From Bradyrhizobium sp. CCH5-F6 (lineage in GTDB: Bacteria; Pseudomonadota; Alphaproteobacteria; Rhizobiales; Xanthobacteraceae), in the NCBI RefSeq assembly GCF_001556045.1, contig NZ_LSIC01000121.1, positions 124,001-188,000 of the forward strand: a stretch of 64,000 nt of DNA. The letters are read 5' to 3'. This document shows, piece by piece, positions 37,906-46,253 of the stretch (positions within the stretch are counted from its first letter, which is position 1; the number at the start of each line of letters is the position of its first letter). A program made the translations under genes and the position numbers. Under the pieces are notes generated by a model, which was given only the letters and a program-made list of their open reading frames with translations, was not told the origin of the DNA and did no database searches.

Positions 37906-39753
37906 TCACGTCGCCGTCAAAATATCGACCTTGGCGTTGGCGACGATCAGGCGGTCGGCCAGAAGCTGCGCGAGGTTGCGCATGATGCATTCGCTGGCGC
38001 GTGGGTGCTGCTTGCGGAAGCGTTCGAAATCCTTCAGCGGCACCTCGCATGCGGTTGCGGCCATGTCGGCGAACACGTCGGCCGAACGCGTTGCCTCCAG
38101 CAGTGCCATCTCGCCGAACGCCATCCCTGCGGTGAGCGTCGCCAGCCGTATTCCGTCGGGCAAGGTGACGTGCACCGCGCCGCTGCGAAGGAAATACAGG
38201 GCATCCGCGGGATCGCCGGTCGTGAGAATCTTCGCGCCGGACGGATAGGTTCTGATGATGCAGAGCGAGGCCAGATCGGTCAGCTCTTCCTCGCTCAGTC
38301 CTGTCAGCAGCGGCTGCTCGGCGAGCTCTGTGGTCTCGTGAAAATCGATCGAGCCGCCGTAGCGATACACGATCTGGTCTTCGGCCCATTCGATCGCGGT
38401 GTCGAGCAGGTAGAAATCGCGAACGTTCTTCAGCTCCGCGGTCCATTCGCGCAACGTGTTCCATTCCTTGGAGGCACGCCTGACGCCTGACAACACGACC
38501 GTCACGTTCAGCGCCGCAAGCTCCTCGAAGGCCTCTGCGACCAGCCGCGCGCCAGCGCGCGTGGTCGAGGTCACGCGATGCAGATCGAAGATCACGAATT
38601 GCGGCCGCGGGCGCCCGGCAAGCCGCCGCGAGACGTAGTCGACCGCGGACAGCGACAGCGTGCCGACCAGCTCGATGATGCGCACCTCCTGCTCGTGTGC
38701 CGCCAAAATCTCGCGCTCCTGCGGGCGGCGCACGCGGCGCGAAGGGCTCTTGCCGATGTCGTAGTCTGCGATGACGGCGTTGCGCGCATCGTCGCTGCGG
38801 TTGAGCATGTGCAGATCGTAATGCGAGGACAGCGCCTCGCAGACCTTGATGCCGCGCACGCTGTTGCCGTGCTTGTCGAGGCGCGGCGAATAGCTGCCGA
38901 GACCGAGGCGGGCGGGCAGAGCGGCCAAAATGCCGCCGCCGACCCCACTCTTGGCGGGAATGCCGATGCGGTAGATCCATTCGCCGGCATAGTCGTACAT
39001 GCCCGACGACGTCATCACCGACAGCGTGCGCGAGATCGCGTAGGGCGTGAGCACCTGCTCGCCCGTGACCGGATTGACGCCGCGATTGGCCAGCGTTGCC
39101 GCCATCACCGCGATGTCCCGCGCGGTGACCAGCACGGCGCACTGGCGGAAATAGACGTCGAGCACGGCGGCCACGTTGTCGGAGATCACAGCGTTGGTCT
39201 TGAGGAGATAGCCGATGGCACGGTTGCGGTCGCCGGTCTGGCTCTCGGATGCATAGACGGCCTCGTCGAGCGCGAGGTCGCGTCCGGCAAAGCGGCTGAG
39301 CGCGGCGCGAATCTGCTCGAAGGCCTCCGTGCCCTTGCTGTCGTAGATCAGCCCGGTGCAGGCGATCGCGCCGGCATTGACCATCGGGTTGAACGGATGG
39401 TTCTCGGAATTGAGCCGGATCGAGTTGAAGGGGTCGCCCGAGGGCTCGACGCCGATCGCGCTCTCGACCGTGCCAGCACCGAGCAGGTCCAGCGCCAACG
39501 CGAACACGAAGGGCTTGGACATCGACTGGATGGTGAAGGGCACCCGGCTGTCGCCGACTTCATAGACATGGCCGTCCAGCGTCGCCAGGCTGATGCCAAA
39601 ATAGGCAGGGTCGGCCTTGCCCAGTTCTGGAATGTAGTCGGCGACCTTGCCTGAGGTCTCGGCGGCGAACTCGCTCAGGCAATTGTTCAGAAACCGCAGC
39701 AAAGGCGGTTTGGAGCGGGTCCAGGCGGTTTCGAGAGGCGAATGCGGCGTCAT
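37906..39753 (-). CDS. glsA: Glutaminase A fused to STAS and cyclic-nucleotide-binding domains
   Basis: A 615-residue protein. Residues 1-320 are a serine-dependent glutaminase that hydrolyses L-glutamine to glutamate and ammonia: QSMSKPFVFALAL with catalytic S77-x-x-K80, ENHPFNPMVNAGAI, YLLKTNAVISDN and GIPAKSGVGGG. Residues about 345-455 form a STAS domain (VRIIELVGTLSLSAVDYVS, VIFDLHRVTSTTRAGARL). Residues about 470-600 match a cyclic-nucleotide-binding domain (SGAKILTTGDPADALYFLRS, FGEMALLEATRSADVFAD). The ATG at 39753 has AGAGAGG upstream. It follows the TRAP permease gene by only 21 bases, so they share a transcript. The two added domains suggest allosteric control of the glutaminase. 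Confidence 0.92.
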   Translation of the reverse strand: MTPHSPLETAWTRSKPPLLRFLNNCLSEFAAETSGKVADYIPELGKADPAYFGISLATLDGHVYEVGDSRVPFTIQSMSKPFVFALALDLLGAGTVESAIGVEPSGDPFNSIRLNSENHPFNPMVNAGAIACTGLIYDSKGTEAFEQIRAALSRFAGRDLALDEAVYASESQTGDRNRAIGYLLKTNAVISDNVAAVLDVYFRQCAVLVTARDIAVMAATLANRGVNPVTGEQVLTPYAISRTLSVMTSSGMYDYAGEWIYRIGIPAKSGVGGGILAALPARLGLGSYSPRLDKHGNSVRGIKVCEALSSHYDLHMLNRSDDARNAVIADYDIGKSPSRRVRRPQEREILAAHEQEVRIIELVGTLSLSAVDYVSRRLAGRPRPQFVIFDLHRVTSTTRAGARLVAEAFEELAALNVTVVLSGVRRASKEWNTLREWTAELKNVRDFYLLDTAIEWAEDQIVYRYGGSIDFHETTELAEQPLLTGLSEEELTDLASLCIIRTYPSGAKILTTGDPADALYFLRSGAVHVTLPDGIRLATLTAGMAFGEMALLEATRSADVFADMAATACEVPLKDFERFRKQHPRASECIMRNLAQLLADRLIVANAKVDILTAT

Positions 39754-39774
39754 CGCCTCTCTTGTGCAACGCAA

Positions 39775-41850
39775 TCAGGGTACGCGCAACCCGTCCGGAA
39801 CGATGGTCTGCCGCCGCAGCAACAGCAGGGCAAGCAGAAGCGTCGGCAGCAGAATGGCCAGCCCCAGCATCGTGACCTGCATCTGCGACAGCGGCATGAT
39901 TCCGCCGCCGGGGGTCGCCACCACGAAGCCGCCGATCACGAGCAGCACGCGAATGGGCCATTCCAGCGCGCCGGCGCCGCGCAGGTCGCCGACGAAGGGC
40001 TGATAGCCCTGGATGCCGCCGCAGATGAACAGCGTTCCGAGGGCGGCGAGGCCCATCAGACCGAGGCCGGCAAGATAGGGGCTCGGTCCCTGCAGCACCA
40101 GCGCCGGATTGAGCACGAAGAAGAACGGCAGGAAATAGATGATGCTGCCGACCCACATCGATTCCCAGCCCGTCTTCATCGCCGGCGAGCCGGCGATGCC
40201 TGCGGCCGCGAACGAGGCGATGGCGACCGGCGGCGTGATCGAGGACAGCATGCCCCAGTAGAAGATGAACATGTGCACGGCCATGCGGTTGAGACCGAGC
40301 TTCTCCAATGCGGGCGCGACCAGGATGGCGAGGAAGATGTAGCAGGCCGTCGTCGTCAGCCCGAGGCCTAGAATGAGGCTGGTGAGCGCGCACATGCCGA
40401 GCAGCAGGAACGGGTTGTCGCCGGCGATGTGCAGGAGATCGTTGGCGAGGCTCGAGACGACGCCGGTCATCGAGAACGCGCCGATCAGGAGGCCGCAACC
40501 GGCGAGGATGCCAACAAGCTCCACGAAGGTGCGTCCGTTCACCTCGAGGAATTTTCCGATCGTCGCCAACGTCCAGCGCGTGTCCTTGGAGAAGAGCTGG
40601 TTGAGGACCAGCAGCAGCGCGGTCGCATAGAACGGCGCGTGGCTCTCGCGCTTGAAGTACAGCAGCATGACGATCAGAAGGGCGATGACGAAGACGTAGT
40701 ACCAGCCGTCCTTGATCGTATCCATGACCCGCGGCAACTCGGCGCGCGGGATTCCCTTCAGCTTGTGGCGGGCCGCATAGGCGTCCACCTGCATGAACAG
40801 GCCGATGTAATAGAGCACGGCGGGAATGATGGCGGCGAGGGCGACGTCGGCGTAGCTGACGTTGAGAAACTGGGCGATCACGAAGGCGGTGGCGCCCATC
40901 ACCGGCGGCGCCAGCACCGCGCCTGTCGAGGCGCAGGCCTCGATCGCGGCGGCATAGGAGGCGCGGAAGCCGCTCTTCTTCATGACGGGGATGGTCATGG
41001 TGCCGGCGGTCAGCACGTTGGAGATGATCGAGCCCGACATCATGCCGAGCAGGCCGCTGGCGAAGATGCAGACTTTTGCCGCGCCGCCGCGGAACGTGCC
41101 ACACAGCGCGAAGGCGAGGTTGATGAAGAATTTTCCGGCCCCCGTCATCATCAGCGCGGTGCCGAACACCAGGAAGCCGATCACGGTGTCGGCAAAGGCC
41201 TGGATGGGAATGCCGAGCAGGCTTTCGCCCGACAGCACGTGATAGGCGGTCGCCTGCTCCAGCGTCGATTGCGTGCCGCGGAACGGCCCGAGCCAACCGG
41301 CCTCGGCGAACAGCGGATAGACCGTAAAGGGCAAGACACTCAGCAGCAGGCTCCAGCCGCCGGTGCGGCGCAGCGCCTCCATCAGCATCGCCCACATCAC
41401 GAGACCGGCGGCGATGACGCCGTTCGGTGCGCCGCCGAATTCCCAGCCGGCCTCCGCCGCCTTGCGCACGTTCGACATCAACATGATCGCTGCCGCGAAC
41501 GCCGCGACGAACAGGAGGAGGTCGTACCAGGGAATGCGGTCGAGCGGGGCACGCTCCGTGCCGGGAAAGATCAGGAAGGTGAAGGGCAGCATCAAGGCGA
41601 TCAGGAGATAGAAATACTCCGTGTTGAGCTGGGTGTAGCCGATGAAGAAGCGCAGCGAGAATTGCTGGTTGATGCAGAGCAGGATCGTCGCGGCGGTCGC
41701 GCCCACCAGCATCCAGCGCCAGGCGCCGCGCAGGGTGCGCACGCGTGTGACCTCCGCCTCCTGCATGTTGGCGGCGGCGCCATGCGGATCGTCGAACACG
41801 ATCCGCTTGGCCTCGTTCTGCGAGGCGGTGGAGGTGGAGGAAGACATCAT
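39775..41850 (-). CDS. TRAP transporter fused permease (DctQM type)
   Basis: A 691-residue membrane protein that combines the small (4-helix) and large (12-helix) TRAP permease subunits, as usual for TAXI-type systems. Features: an N-terminal cytosolic lead, several helices near LFVAAFAAAIMLM, then TGAGKFFINLAFALCGTFRGG, GSIISNVLTAGTMTIPVMKK and ASTGAVLAPPVMGATAFV. TRAP systems import organic acids or amino acids with sodium or proton gradients. The TAXI binding protein gene lies upstream, and the glutaminase fusion directly downstream. Confidence 0.94.
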   Translation of the reverse strand: MMSSSTSTASQNEAKRIVFDDPHGAAANMQEAEVTRVRTLRGAWRWMLVGATAATILLCINQQFSLRFFIGYTQLNTEYFYLLIALMLPFTFLIFPGTERAPLDRIPWYDLLLFVAAFAAAIMLMSNVRKAAEAGWEFGGAPNGVIAAGLVMWAMLMEALRRTGGWSLLLSVLPFTVYPLFAEAGWLGPFRGTQSTLEQATAYHVLSGESLLGIPIQAFADTVIGFLVFGTALMMTGAGKFFINLAFALCGTFRGGAAKVCIFASGLLGMMSGSIISNVLTAGTMTIPVMKKSGFRASYAAAIEACASTGAVLAPPVMGATAFVIAQFLNVSYADVALAAIIPAVLYYIGLFMQVDAYAARHKLKGIPRAELPRVMDTIKDGWYYVFVIALLIVMLLYFKRESHAPFYATALLLVLNQLFSKDTRWTLATIGKFLEVNGRTFVELVGILAGCGLLIGAFSMTGVVSSLANDLLHIAGDNPFLLLGMCALTSLILGLGLTTTACYIFLAILVAPALEKLGLNRMAVHMFIFYWGMLSSITPPVAIASFAAAGIAGSPAMKTGWESMWVGSIIYFLPFFFVLNPALVLQGPSPYLAGLGLMGLAALGTLFICGGIQGYQPFVGDLRGAGALEWPIRVLLVIGGFVVATPGGGIMPLSQMQVTMLGLAILLPTLLLALLLLRRQTIVPDGLRVP

Positions 41851-41925
41851 TGATCCCGCGCGTGGGCTGCTGAACGCAGACTAAGCCAATGGCAGTTGTT
41901 TGAATCGCTCGGGCCGCGCGCTCAA

Positions 41926-42041
41926 CCTCTCCCGCTTGCGGGAGAGGTCGGCGCGCAGCGCCGGGTGAGGGCTCTTTCCTCTGGGGGAATCCCACCGTGG
42001 AGACACCCTCTCCCCAACCCTCTCCCGCAAGCGGGAGAGGG
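41926..42041. repeat. Palindromic element with two near-identical hairpins
   Basis: Two hairpins share the same sequence: CCTCTCCCGC/GCGGGAGAGG (41926-41947) and CCCTCTCCCGC/GCGGGAGAGGG (42018-42041), with 2-nt loops, 70 bases apart and inverted relative to each other. The element fills the gap between the TAXI binding protein and permease genes. Confidence 0.75.
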
Positions 42042-42081
42042 AGCGCACCTTCTTCTCGACATCAAGCTCGGTCTCAGCACG

Positions 42082-43248
42082 CTATTCCTCGAACCCGTTC
42101 GGCATGTTGGCCTTGGCGAGCGCTGTCGCGCGGGCCTTCATCCAGCCGTCGAGAAACGCCTTGTCATCCGACGCTGGATTGGTCTTGCCGTAATCGGCCC
42201 AAGCTGCGCCGAGCACTTCCTGGCGCTTGATCAGCTTGTTGTTGTGCGCCTCCTGCGAGTCGCTCCAATGTCCGGCCTCCTTGAGCGCCTTCACCGCCCC
42301 GGGATGTACCGGCACCACCCAGTTCTTGGTCTGGCGATCCGCTGCAAGCCCGCCCGCACCGGGCGCGGAATCCTTGTAGGCGTCGTAGTTCACGATCATC
42401 GCCTTGGTGATCGCATAGACTTGGTCGGCCGGCTGCGAGGCGTAGGCGACGAAGATCGGGTACGGGTAGTTGCCGAGTTCGACTGGTTTTTCGGGGGAGA
42501 TGCCGGCGCCGCAAGTCGCAAGCTGCGGGAAGAAGAACGAGCCGACCTTCTGCATCCGCGCCCAGCCTTCCTTGTCCTTGGCCGGCAGCGGCGGCCAGAT
42601 CAGCCCGCGCGGCGAGGTCTCGGCCTCCTTGGCGGGACCGGTGATGGTGGTGCCGAAGGCGGCATCGACATCATTGTTGATCAGCCCTTTCCACATCGCG
42701 CCGTAGCTCGCGAATTCGACGACCTTGACGTCCTTCTGGGTAAGGCCGGCGAAGGCGAGCACCGCGAGCGAGTTCTGATTCAGCGCGGGCGAGCCGACCA
42801 CGAAGCCGACGCGCTTGCCCTTGAGATCCTTCAGCTCCTTCACGCCCGTGTCGGCGGCGACGCCGAGCGAGCCGCAATTGCAGTCGACGGTCGAGAGCAG
42901 GATCTGGAGCGGCTGCGGGCCCCATTCTTTCGAGCCGAACTCGAACACGCCTTCCTGCGCGAAATAGGTACCCGATCCCATCGCAGATGAGACCGCGCGC
43001 TTGGCACGCAGCGGCGCAAGGCGCGCGACGTCGTTGCCTGCGGGAAGCACGCGCACATCGGTACCGAACTTGTCCTTCATCATCTTGCCGACGCCGACCG
43101 CGATGTTGAAGCCGGCGGTGCCGGTGTCATAGGCGGTGAACGTCAACGTCGCCGGAAGCTTGACGTCCTCGGCCGACGCGTAGCGTGTAGACGCAAAAGA
43201 AATGCCCGCCACCAAGGCAGGCGCGAGCACGAGCAGCCCACGAAGCAT
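42082..43248 (-). CDS. TAXI family TRAP transporter solute-binding subunit
   Basis: A 388-residue periplasmic binding protein. The start at 43248 is supported by GGAGGG just upstream and by an N-terminal signal peptide (MLRGLLVLAPALVAGISFAS); a reading frame 48 codons longer has neither. TAXI features: LTFTAYDTGTAGFNIAVGVG, DVRVLPAGNDVARLAPLRA, LKGKRVGFVVGSPALNQ. It would present the ligand to the fused permease. Ligand unknown; the downstream glutaminase hints at glutamine or a related acid, which is inference. Confidence 0.93.
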   Translation of the reverse strand: MLRGLLVLAPALVAGISFASTRYASAEDVKLPATLTFTAYDTGTAGFNIAVGVGKMMKDKFGTDVRVLPAGNDVARLAPLRAKRAVSSAMGSGTYFAQEGVFEFGSKEWGPQPLQILLSTVDCNCGSLGVAADTGVKELKDLKGKRVGFVVGSPALNQNSLAVLAFAGLTQKDVKVVEFASYGAMWKGLINNDVDAAFGTTITGPAKEAETSPRGLIWPPLPAKDKEGWARMQKVGSFFFPQLATCGAGISPEKPVELGNYPYPIFVAYASQPADQVYAITKAMIVNYDAYKDSAPGAGGLAADRQTKNWVVPVHPGAVKALKEAGHWSDSQEAHNNKLIKRQEVLGAAWADYGKTNPASDDKAFLDGWMKARATALAKANMPNGFEE

Positions 43249-43392
43249 GTTTCCCTCCATCATCCTCGCTTCAGCGCGAGGACATTCTTGCTTGAACCGG
43301 ATCATGTCATCCGTGACCGGCGATGGCAACGCCGTACCGTGCCTGTGCGAATGCGGCTGACAGATTGTCGCGGGAAACGACGGATGAACCAC

Positions 43393-43614
43393 TCAACTCG
43401 CGACGATCGCGATCGCCTGTCCCTCGGCAACGACATCGTCCAGCTTGACGAGCAGCGAGGTGATCGTGCCGCTTGCGGGGGAGGGGACTGGTATTTCCAT
43501 CTTCATGGCCTCGACAATTACAACGTCGTCGCCATCTGCAACGGTTCCTCCAACTTGCACGGGAGTTGCGCAGATGCGTCCCGCGATCTCCGTGACGATC
43601 TTAATTTCTGGCAT
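43393..43614 (-). CDS. Biotin/lipoyl carrier domain protein (BCCP-like)
   Basis: A 73-residue single biotinyl domain. K38 in VEAMKMEIPV is the expected biotinylation site, with the flanking Met residues of true biotin carriers. Short carriers of this type serve multi-subunit acyl-CoA carboxylases. It is divergent from the IclR gene and close to the carboxyltransferase gene; no biotin carboxylase gene is in the window. The ATG at 43614 follows AAGG; a longer start at 43641 is possible. Confidence 0.88.
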   Translation of the reverse strand: MPEIKIVTEIAGRICATPVQVGGTVADGDDVVIVEAMKMEIPVPSPASGTITSLLVKLDDVVAEGQAIAIVAS

Positions 43615-43669
43615 GCCATCGCCTTTTTGTTGTCGTCGCAAAATGCCTGAGGTAGCGTCGTCTGCAAGT

Positions 43670-43693
43670 GGAATTTAATTCCGCAGAGCGGAA
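43670..43693. promoter_or_regulatory. Candidate IclR operator
   Basis: Two overlapping perfect palindromes: GGAATT-T-AATTCC (43670-43682) and TTCCGC-AGA-GCGGAA (43679-43693). The second is close to the TTCCGC/GCGGAA symmetry seen in many IclR-family sites. It is between the divergent biotin-carrier and IclR genes, 16 bases before the IclR start. Confidence 0.6.
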
Positions 43694-43708
43694 CAAACGG
43701 TAGGAAAC

Positions 43709-44683
43709 ATGGGACGACGATCGGAGCGGTTGAGTAGGCAAGGCATGCTCGCTGGCGATGCCGGCGAGGGTGATGTCATCCAGGTGGTTTCGCGCGCGTT
43801 CGACGTGTTGCGATGCTTCGAGGGCCACGATAGCAGGCTCGGCAATCTCGAGATCTCAAACCGCTGCGGTCTGCCGCGCTCGACGGTTTCGCGGCTAACG
43901 CACACGCTGACCCGCATGGGTCAGCTCGTGTATCTCCCCCGCGACCAGAAATATCGCATCGGTCCGAGCGCCGTGGCGATGAGCGCTTCGATGATGAAGG
44001 GCGCGCAGCTGCGCAGCATGATTCGGCAGCGGCTCCAGGAAGTGGCCGAGCAACTGCCTGGCACCGTCGGCTTCGTCGTCCCCGATCGCTTCCATCTGGT
44101 CTATCTCCAGTTCGCGCGCTCGGCGACCGCGCTCGGCCTGCACGAGGGCACCGGCAGCCGCATCTCGATGGCTTCGACCGCCGCGGGCGCCGCCTACACC
44201 GCGGCCCTGGCGCCGGAAGTCGGCGATGCCTTCATCGCGGAGATGGAACGCGAAGCGCCCGAGGCTGCGAAGATTCTGAAGCCCCGGATCGAGGCCAATC
44301 GGGAGTCGTTGCGCGAGCGCGGCTATGTCGTGGCCTGCGGCTTGTGGAGCCCGCACATCAACGGGCTCGCGGTGCCGATCTGGTCGCCGCAGTACCAGAC
44401 CTTCGTGGTCATCACCATCGGCCTTCTCTCTGTGATGTACGACGAGCAGCGTCTGCATGATGAAGTCGCTCCGCTGATGCTCGCGCTCGGTCGCTCGCTC
44501 GGCAGCCTGATGGAAGGCGCGGAAGGCGACGCCTTCAACAACCGTATCTCGCGCAAGCCGGTCGCCATGGCCGTGCACAACAATAACAAGCCGATCAATT
44601 CGGAGGGAGTGAATGAACTGGAAGCCGGAACTCGACGAGCTCGCCCGGCGCGAAGCCTTCGCGCGGGAGATGGGCGGCGTTGA
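43709..44683 (+). CDS. IclR family transcriptional regulator
   Basis: A 324-residue regulator. The N-terminal winged helix reads VIQVVSRAFDVLRCFEGHDS and LPRSTVSRLTHTLTRMG; the C-terminal sensor domain includes RISMASTAAGAAYTAALAPE and ERGYVVACGLWSPHINGLAVPI. The tail after about residue 295 is odd: the last 24 codons lie inside the start of the downstream carboxyltransferase gene (71-base overlap). The true stop may therefore reflect a recent change. It likely controls the biotin carrier, carboxyltransferase and TRAP genes. Confidence 0.92.
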   Translation: MGRRSERLSRQGMLAGDAGEGDVIQVVSRAFDVLRCFEGHDSRLGNLEISNRCGLPRSTVSRLTHTLTRMGQLVYLPRDQKYRIGPSAVAMSASMMKGAQLRSMIRQRLQEVAEQLPGTVGFVVPDRFHLVYLQFARSATALGLHEGTGSRISMASTAAGAAYTAALAPEVGDAFIAEMEREAPEAAKILKPRIEANRESLRERGYVVACGLWSPHINGLAVPIWSPQYQTFVVITIGLLSVMYDEQRLHDEVAPLMLALGRSLGSLMEGAEGDAFNNRISRKPVAMAVHNNNKPINSEGVNELEAGTRRARPARSLRAGDGRR

Positions 44684-45167
44684 CAAGGTCAAGCGACAGC
44701 ATGACCAGGGCCGGCTGACTGTTCGGGAGCGCATCGACAAGCTGATCGATAAAGGCAGCTTTCATGAGATCGGTGCCGTCTCTGGCATCGGTGAGTACGA
44801 TTCCAGCGGCGAACTGCAGAAATTGACGCCGGCGAACTGCGTGTTCGGCCGCGCGCGCGTCGACGGCCGCACCGTGGTCGTGGTCGGTGACGATTTCACG
44901 GTGCGCGGCGGCTCGGCCGATGCGTCGATCTCCGCAAAGCCGCTGATGGCGGAGGAGATGGCGCACGACTTCCGTCTCCCCATCGTCCGTATCATCGAGG
45001 GCTCCGGCGGCGGCGGTTCGGTCAAGACGATCGAGACCAAGGGCGCTGCGAACCTGCCTGGAGGCATCGGCGGCACGCGCTGGTATCGCTTCACAACCGA
45101 AAATCTCTCGCGCGTGCCGGTGGTCGCACTCGGTCTCGGCTCGGTGGCAGCCACTATTCCATCATGA
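44613..45167 (+). CDS. Acyl-CoA carboxyltransferase, N-terminal piece (broken or split gene)
   Basis: The first 184 residues of a carboxyltransferase beta-type subunit (MNWKPELDELARREAFAREM, VRERIDKLIDKGSFHEIGAV, RIIEGSGGGGSVKTIE, GGTRWYRFTTENLSRVPVV). It stops just after LGLGSVA, at a point where homologues continue with a Gly-rich oxyanion segment. A small deletion of non-triplet size puts the frame out, and TGA follows. The remainder resumes at 45164. GGAGGG precedes the ATG. Alone it cannot be a complete enzyme. Confidence 0.75.
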   Translation: MNWKPELDELARREAFAREMGGVDKVKRQHDQGRLTVRERIDKLIDKGSFHEIGAVSGIGEYDSSGELQKLTPANCVFGRARVDGRTVVVVGDDFTVRGGSADASISAKPLMAEEMAHDFRLPIVRIIEGSGGGGSVKTIETKGAANLPGGIGGTRWYRFTTENLSRVPVVALGLGSVAATIPS

Positions 45168-46144
45168 CCCGGAAGTCCGCGATGTTCGTCGCTGGACCAC
45201 CGGTGGTGAAGGCGCTTGGGCAGGACCTCACGAAGGAAGAACTCGGCGGCGCCGACATCCAGACCCGCGCCGGCGCGGTCGATCACGCCGTCGACACCGA
45301 GGAGGAGGCGTTCGCCTGTGCGCGACGATTCCTCTCCTATCTGCCGTCATCGGTCTACGAGCTGCCGCCGACATTGCCCTGCACCGACCATCCGGAGCGC
45401 AGCGACGAAGCGCTGATGAATGCGGTGCCGCGCAACCGCAAGCAGGTCTACAAGGTACGGCCAATCATCGAATCCGTCGTCGACAAGGGCTCGTTCTTCG
45501 AGGTCGCCAGGAATTTCGGCAAGCCGATCATTGTCGGTCTCGCCCGGCTCGAGGGCAGGGCGGTGCTGCTCCTGGCCAGCGACAGCTTTCACTATGGCGG
45601 CTCCTGGACGGCCGACGCCTGCCAGAAAGTGGTGCGCTGGGTCGACTTCGCCGAGACCTTCCATCTGCCGATCGTCTATCTCATGGACTGCCCGGGCTTC
45701 ATGATCGGTCTCGATGCCGAGAAGGCGGCGACCATCCGCCACGGCGTCCGCGCCATGGCCGCGGTCAACCAGACCACGGTGCCCTGGTGCACCGTGATCC
45801 TGCGCAACGCCTTCGGTGTCGCCGGTGTGGTGCATCAGCCCGCCGACCGCTTCTCGATCCGTTATGCCTGGCCGTCAGCTTATTGGGGTTCTTTGCCGCT
45901 CGAAGGCGGCATCGAAGCAGCCTACCGTGCCGACATCGATGCGGCGGAGGACAAAGCGGCGAAGCTGAAGGAGATCGAGGCGCGGCTCAACAAGCTGCGC
46001 TCGCCGTTCCGCTCGGCCGAAAAATTCTGGGTCGAGGAGATCATCGATCCCCGAAAGACGCGGTCGCTGCTGTGCGAGTTCGCGCGCCTCGCCGAGCCGC
46101 TGCGCAAGCCGGGGCCGCCGGAGAATTTTTCGATCAGGCCTTGA
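45164..46144 (+). CDS. Acyl-CoA carboxyltransferase, C-terminal piece (broken or split gene)
   Basis: The remaining 326 residues of the carboxyltransferase (FVAGPPVVKALGQDLTKEEL, KVRPIIESVVDKGSFFEVAR, the acyl-CoA half with IVYLMDCPGFMIGLDAEK and RNAFGVAGVVHQPADRFSIR). The ATG at 45164 overlaps the TGA of the N-terminal piece (ATGA), so reinitiation could make two chains. The missing residues (about nine, SHYSIM following SVA) belong to the catalytic loop, so activity would be lost or altered. Either a pseudogene or a coupled split enzyme. Confidence 0.7.
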   Translation: MTRKSAMFVAGPPVVKALGQDLTKEELGGADIQTRAGAVDHAVDTEEEAFACARRFLSYLPSSVYELPPTLPCTDHPERSDEALMNAVPRNRKQVYKVRPIIESVVDKGSFFEVARNFGKPIIVGLARLEGRAVLLLASDSFHYGGSWTADACQKVVRWVDFAETFHLPIVYLMDCPGFMIGLDAEKAATIRHGVRAMAAVNQTTVPWCTVILRNAFGVAGVVHQPADRFSIRYAWPSAYWGSLPLEGGIEAAYRADIDAAEDKAAKLKEIEARLNKLRSPFRSAEKFWVEEIIDPRKTRSLLCEFARLAEPLRKPGPPENFSIRP

Positions 46145-46253
46145 TGCTCTGTCATCATCGCTGCCGCGACAATCTTGTCGCTGCGGCGATGGCGTGACCT
46201 CAAAACTAGAACGCGCTACGGTCCCCCAACAAGAACAAGAGGAAGCGCCAATC

